Positions 63,974-64,000 of a stretch of 64,000 bases of DNA are shown here, piece by piece (position 1 is the first letter of the stretch; every line of letters starts with the position of its first letter). Position numbers and translations under genes: made by a program. Source of the DNA: Salinisphaera sp040361255 (GTDB taxonomy: Bacteria > Pseudomonadota > Gammaproteobacteria > Nevskiales > Salinisphaeraceae); NCBI RefSeq assembly GCF_040361255.1, contig NZ_APNG01000012.1:62001-126000 (forward strand). Reading direction: 5' to 3'. The notes beneath the pieces were generated by a model. That model saw only the letters and a program-made list of their open reading frames with translations. It searched no databases and was not told where the DNA came from.

Positions 63974-64000
63974 ATGAGCGAAAAGACCCTGACGTCTTCC
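63974..64000 (+). CDS. Start of an unidentified gene, truncated by window edge
   Basis: An ATG at 63974 is preceded by GAGGAG at 63961-63966, a strong ribosome binding site, and opens a frame reading MSEKTLTSS to the end. Nine codons are too few to identify a family. It is divergent from the importer operon. Confidence 0.55.

Overview
The window is about 64 kb of uniformly GC-rich bacterial chromosome. Gene content points to a gammaproteobacterium: UbiK, ComM, Rep helicase, cytochrome c5, an MtgA transglycosylase, and NtrC/sigma-54 control of glnK-amtB. The mix of marine-type metabolism and aromatic catabolism would suit something like Salinisphaera, but that placement is an inference from gene content and was not tested by a search. 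There is no CRISPR array, rRNA operon, intact transposase or prophage. One tRNA gene, tRNA-Arg(CCG), is present.

Left part, 1-13.3 kb: a SulP anion transporter running off the left edge, a double-hotdog thioesterase, an enoyl-CoA hydratase, a periplasmic TonB-like protein, a LuxR-type regulator, the tRNA, cytochrome c5, a divergent TetR/NTF2-like pair with a clear palindromic operator, Rep helicase, a TorF-family porin with a sigma-54 promoter, comM and ubiK. Nitrogen block, 13.3-17.1 kb: an NtrC-type palindrome and a sigma-54 promoter drive glnK-amtB. A second amtB-glnK pair of reversed gene order follows on the same strand. Middle, 17.1-35.2 kb: mostly housekeeping or poorly known genes. 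These include a FetAB-like ABC exporter, cardiolipin synthase, TIGR04283-type glycosyltransferase, YheT hydrolase, mtgA, a SYLF protein, ppk1, a PhzF-like protein, bcp, several DUF proteins, an Fsr-like MFS pump, sufT, cbiX, tspO and two short-chain dehydrogenases.

Right part, 35.2-63.2 kb, is the most coherent region and reads as one catabolic funnel. A periplasmic tryptophan-tryptophylquinone amine dehydrogenase operon (mauB-E-D-A order, a c-type cytochrome, then a porin) lies beside a PQQ/heme alcohol dehydrogenase, an aldehyde dehydrogenase and a FeaR-like AraC regulator. A methyl-accepting chemotaxis protein with a sigma-28 promoter separates these from a large phenylacetate (paa) cluster: paaK, paaI, paaG, paaZ, a PaaA-like extra gene, paaEDCBA, paaX and a Liv-type ABC importer. 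The likely logic is that aromatic amines (such as 2-phenylethylamine) and alcohols are oxidised in the periplasm to phenylacetaldehyde. The aldehyde is then oxidised to phenylacetate, which is activated by PaaK and degraded through ring epoxidation. Two promoter regions in this block share a nearly identical pair of direct repeats 22 bp apart, probably the operator of the AraC regulator.

Two related short elements with terminal inverted repeats (near 4.7-5.0 kb and 31.4-31.6 kb) look like non-autonomous MITEs. Each sits in a CTAG target that is also the TAG stop codon of the neighbouring gene.
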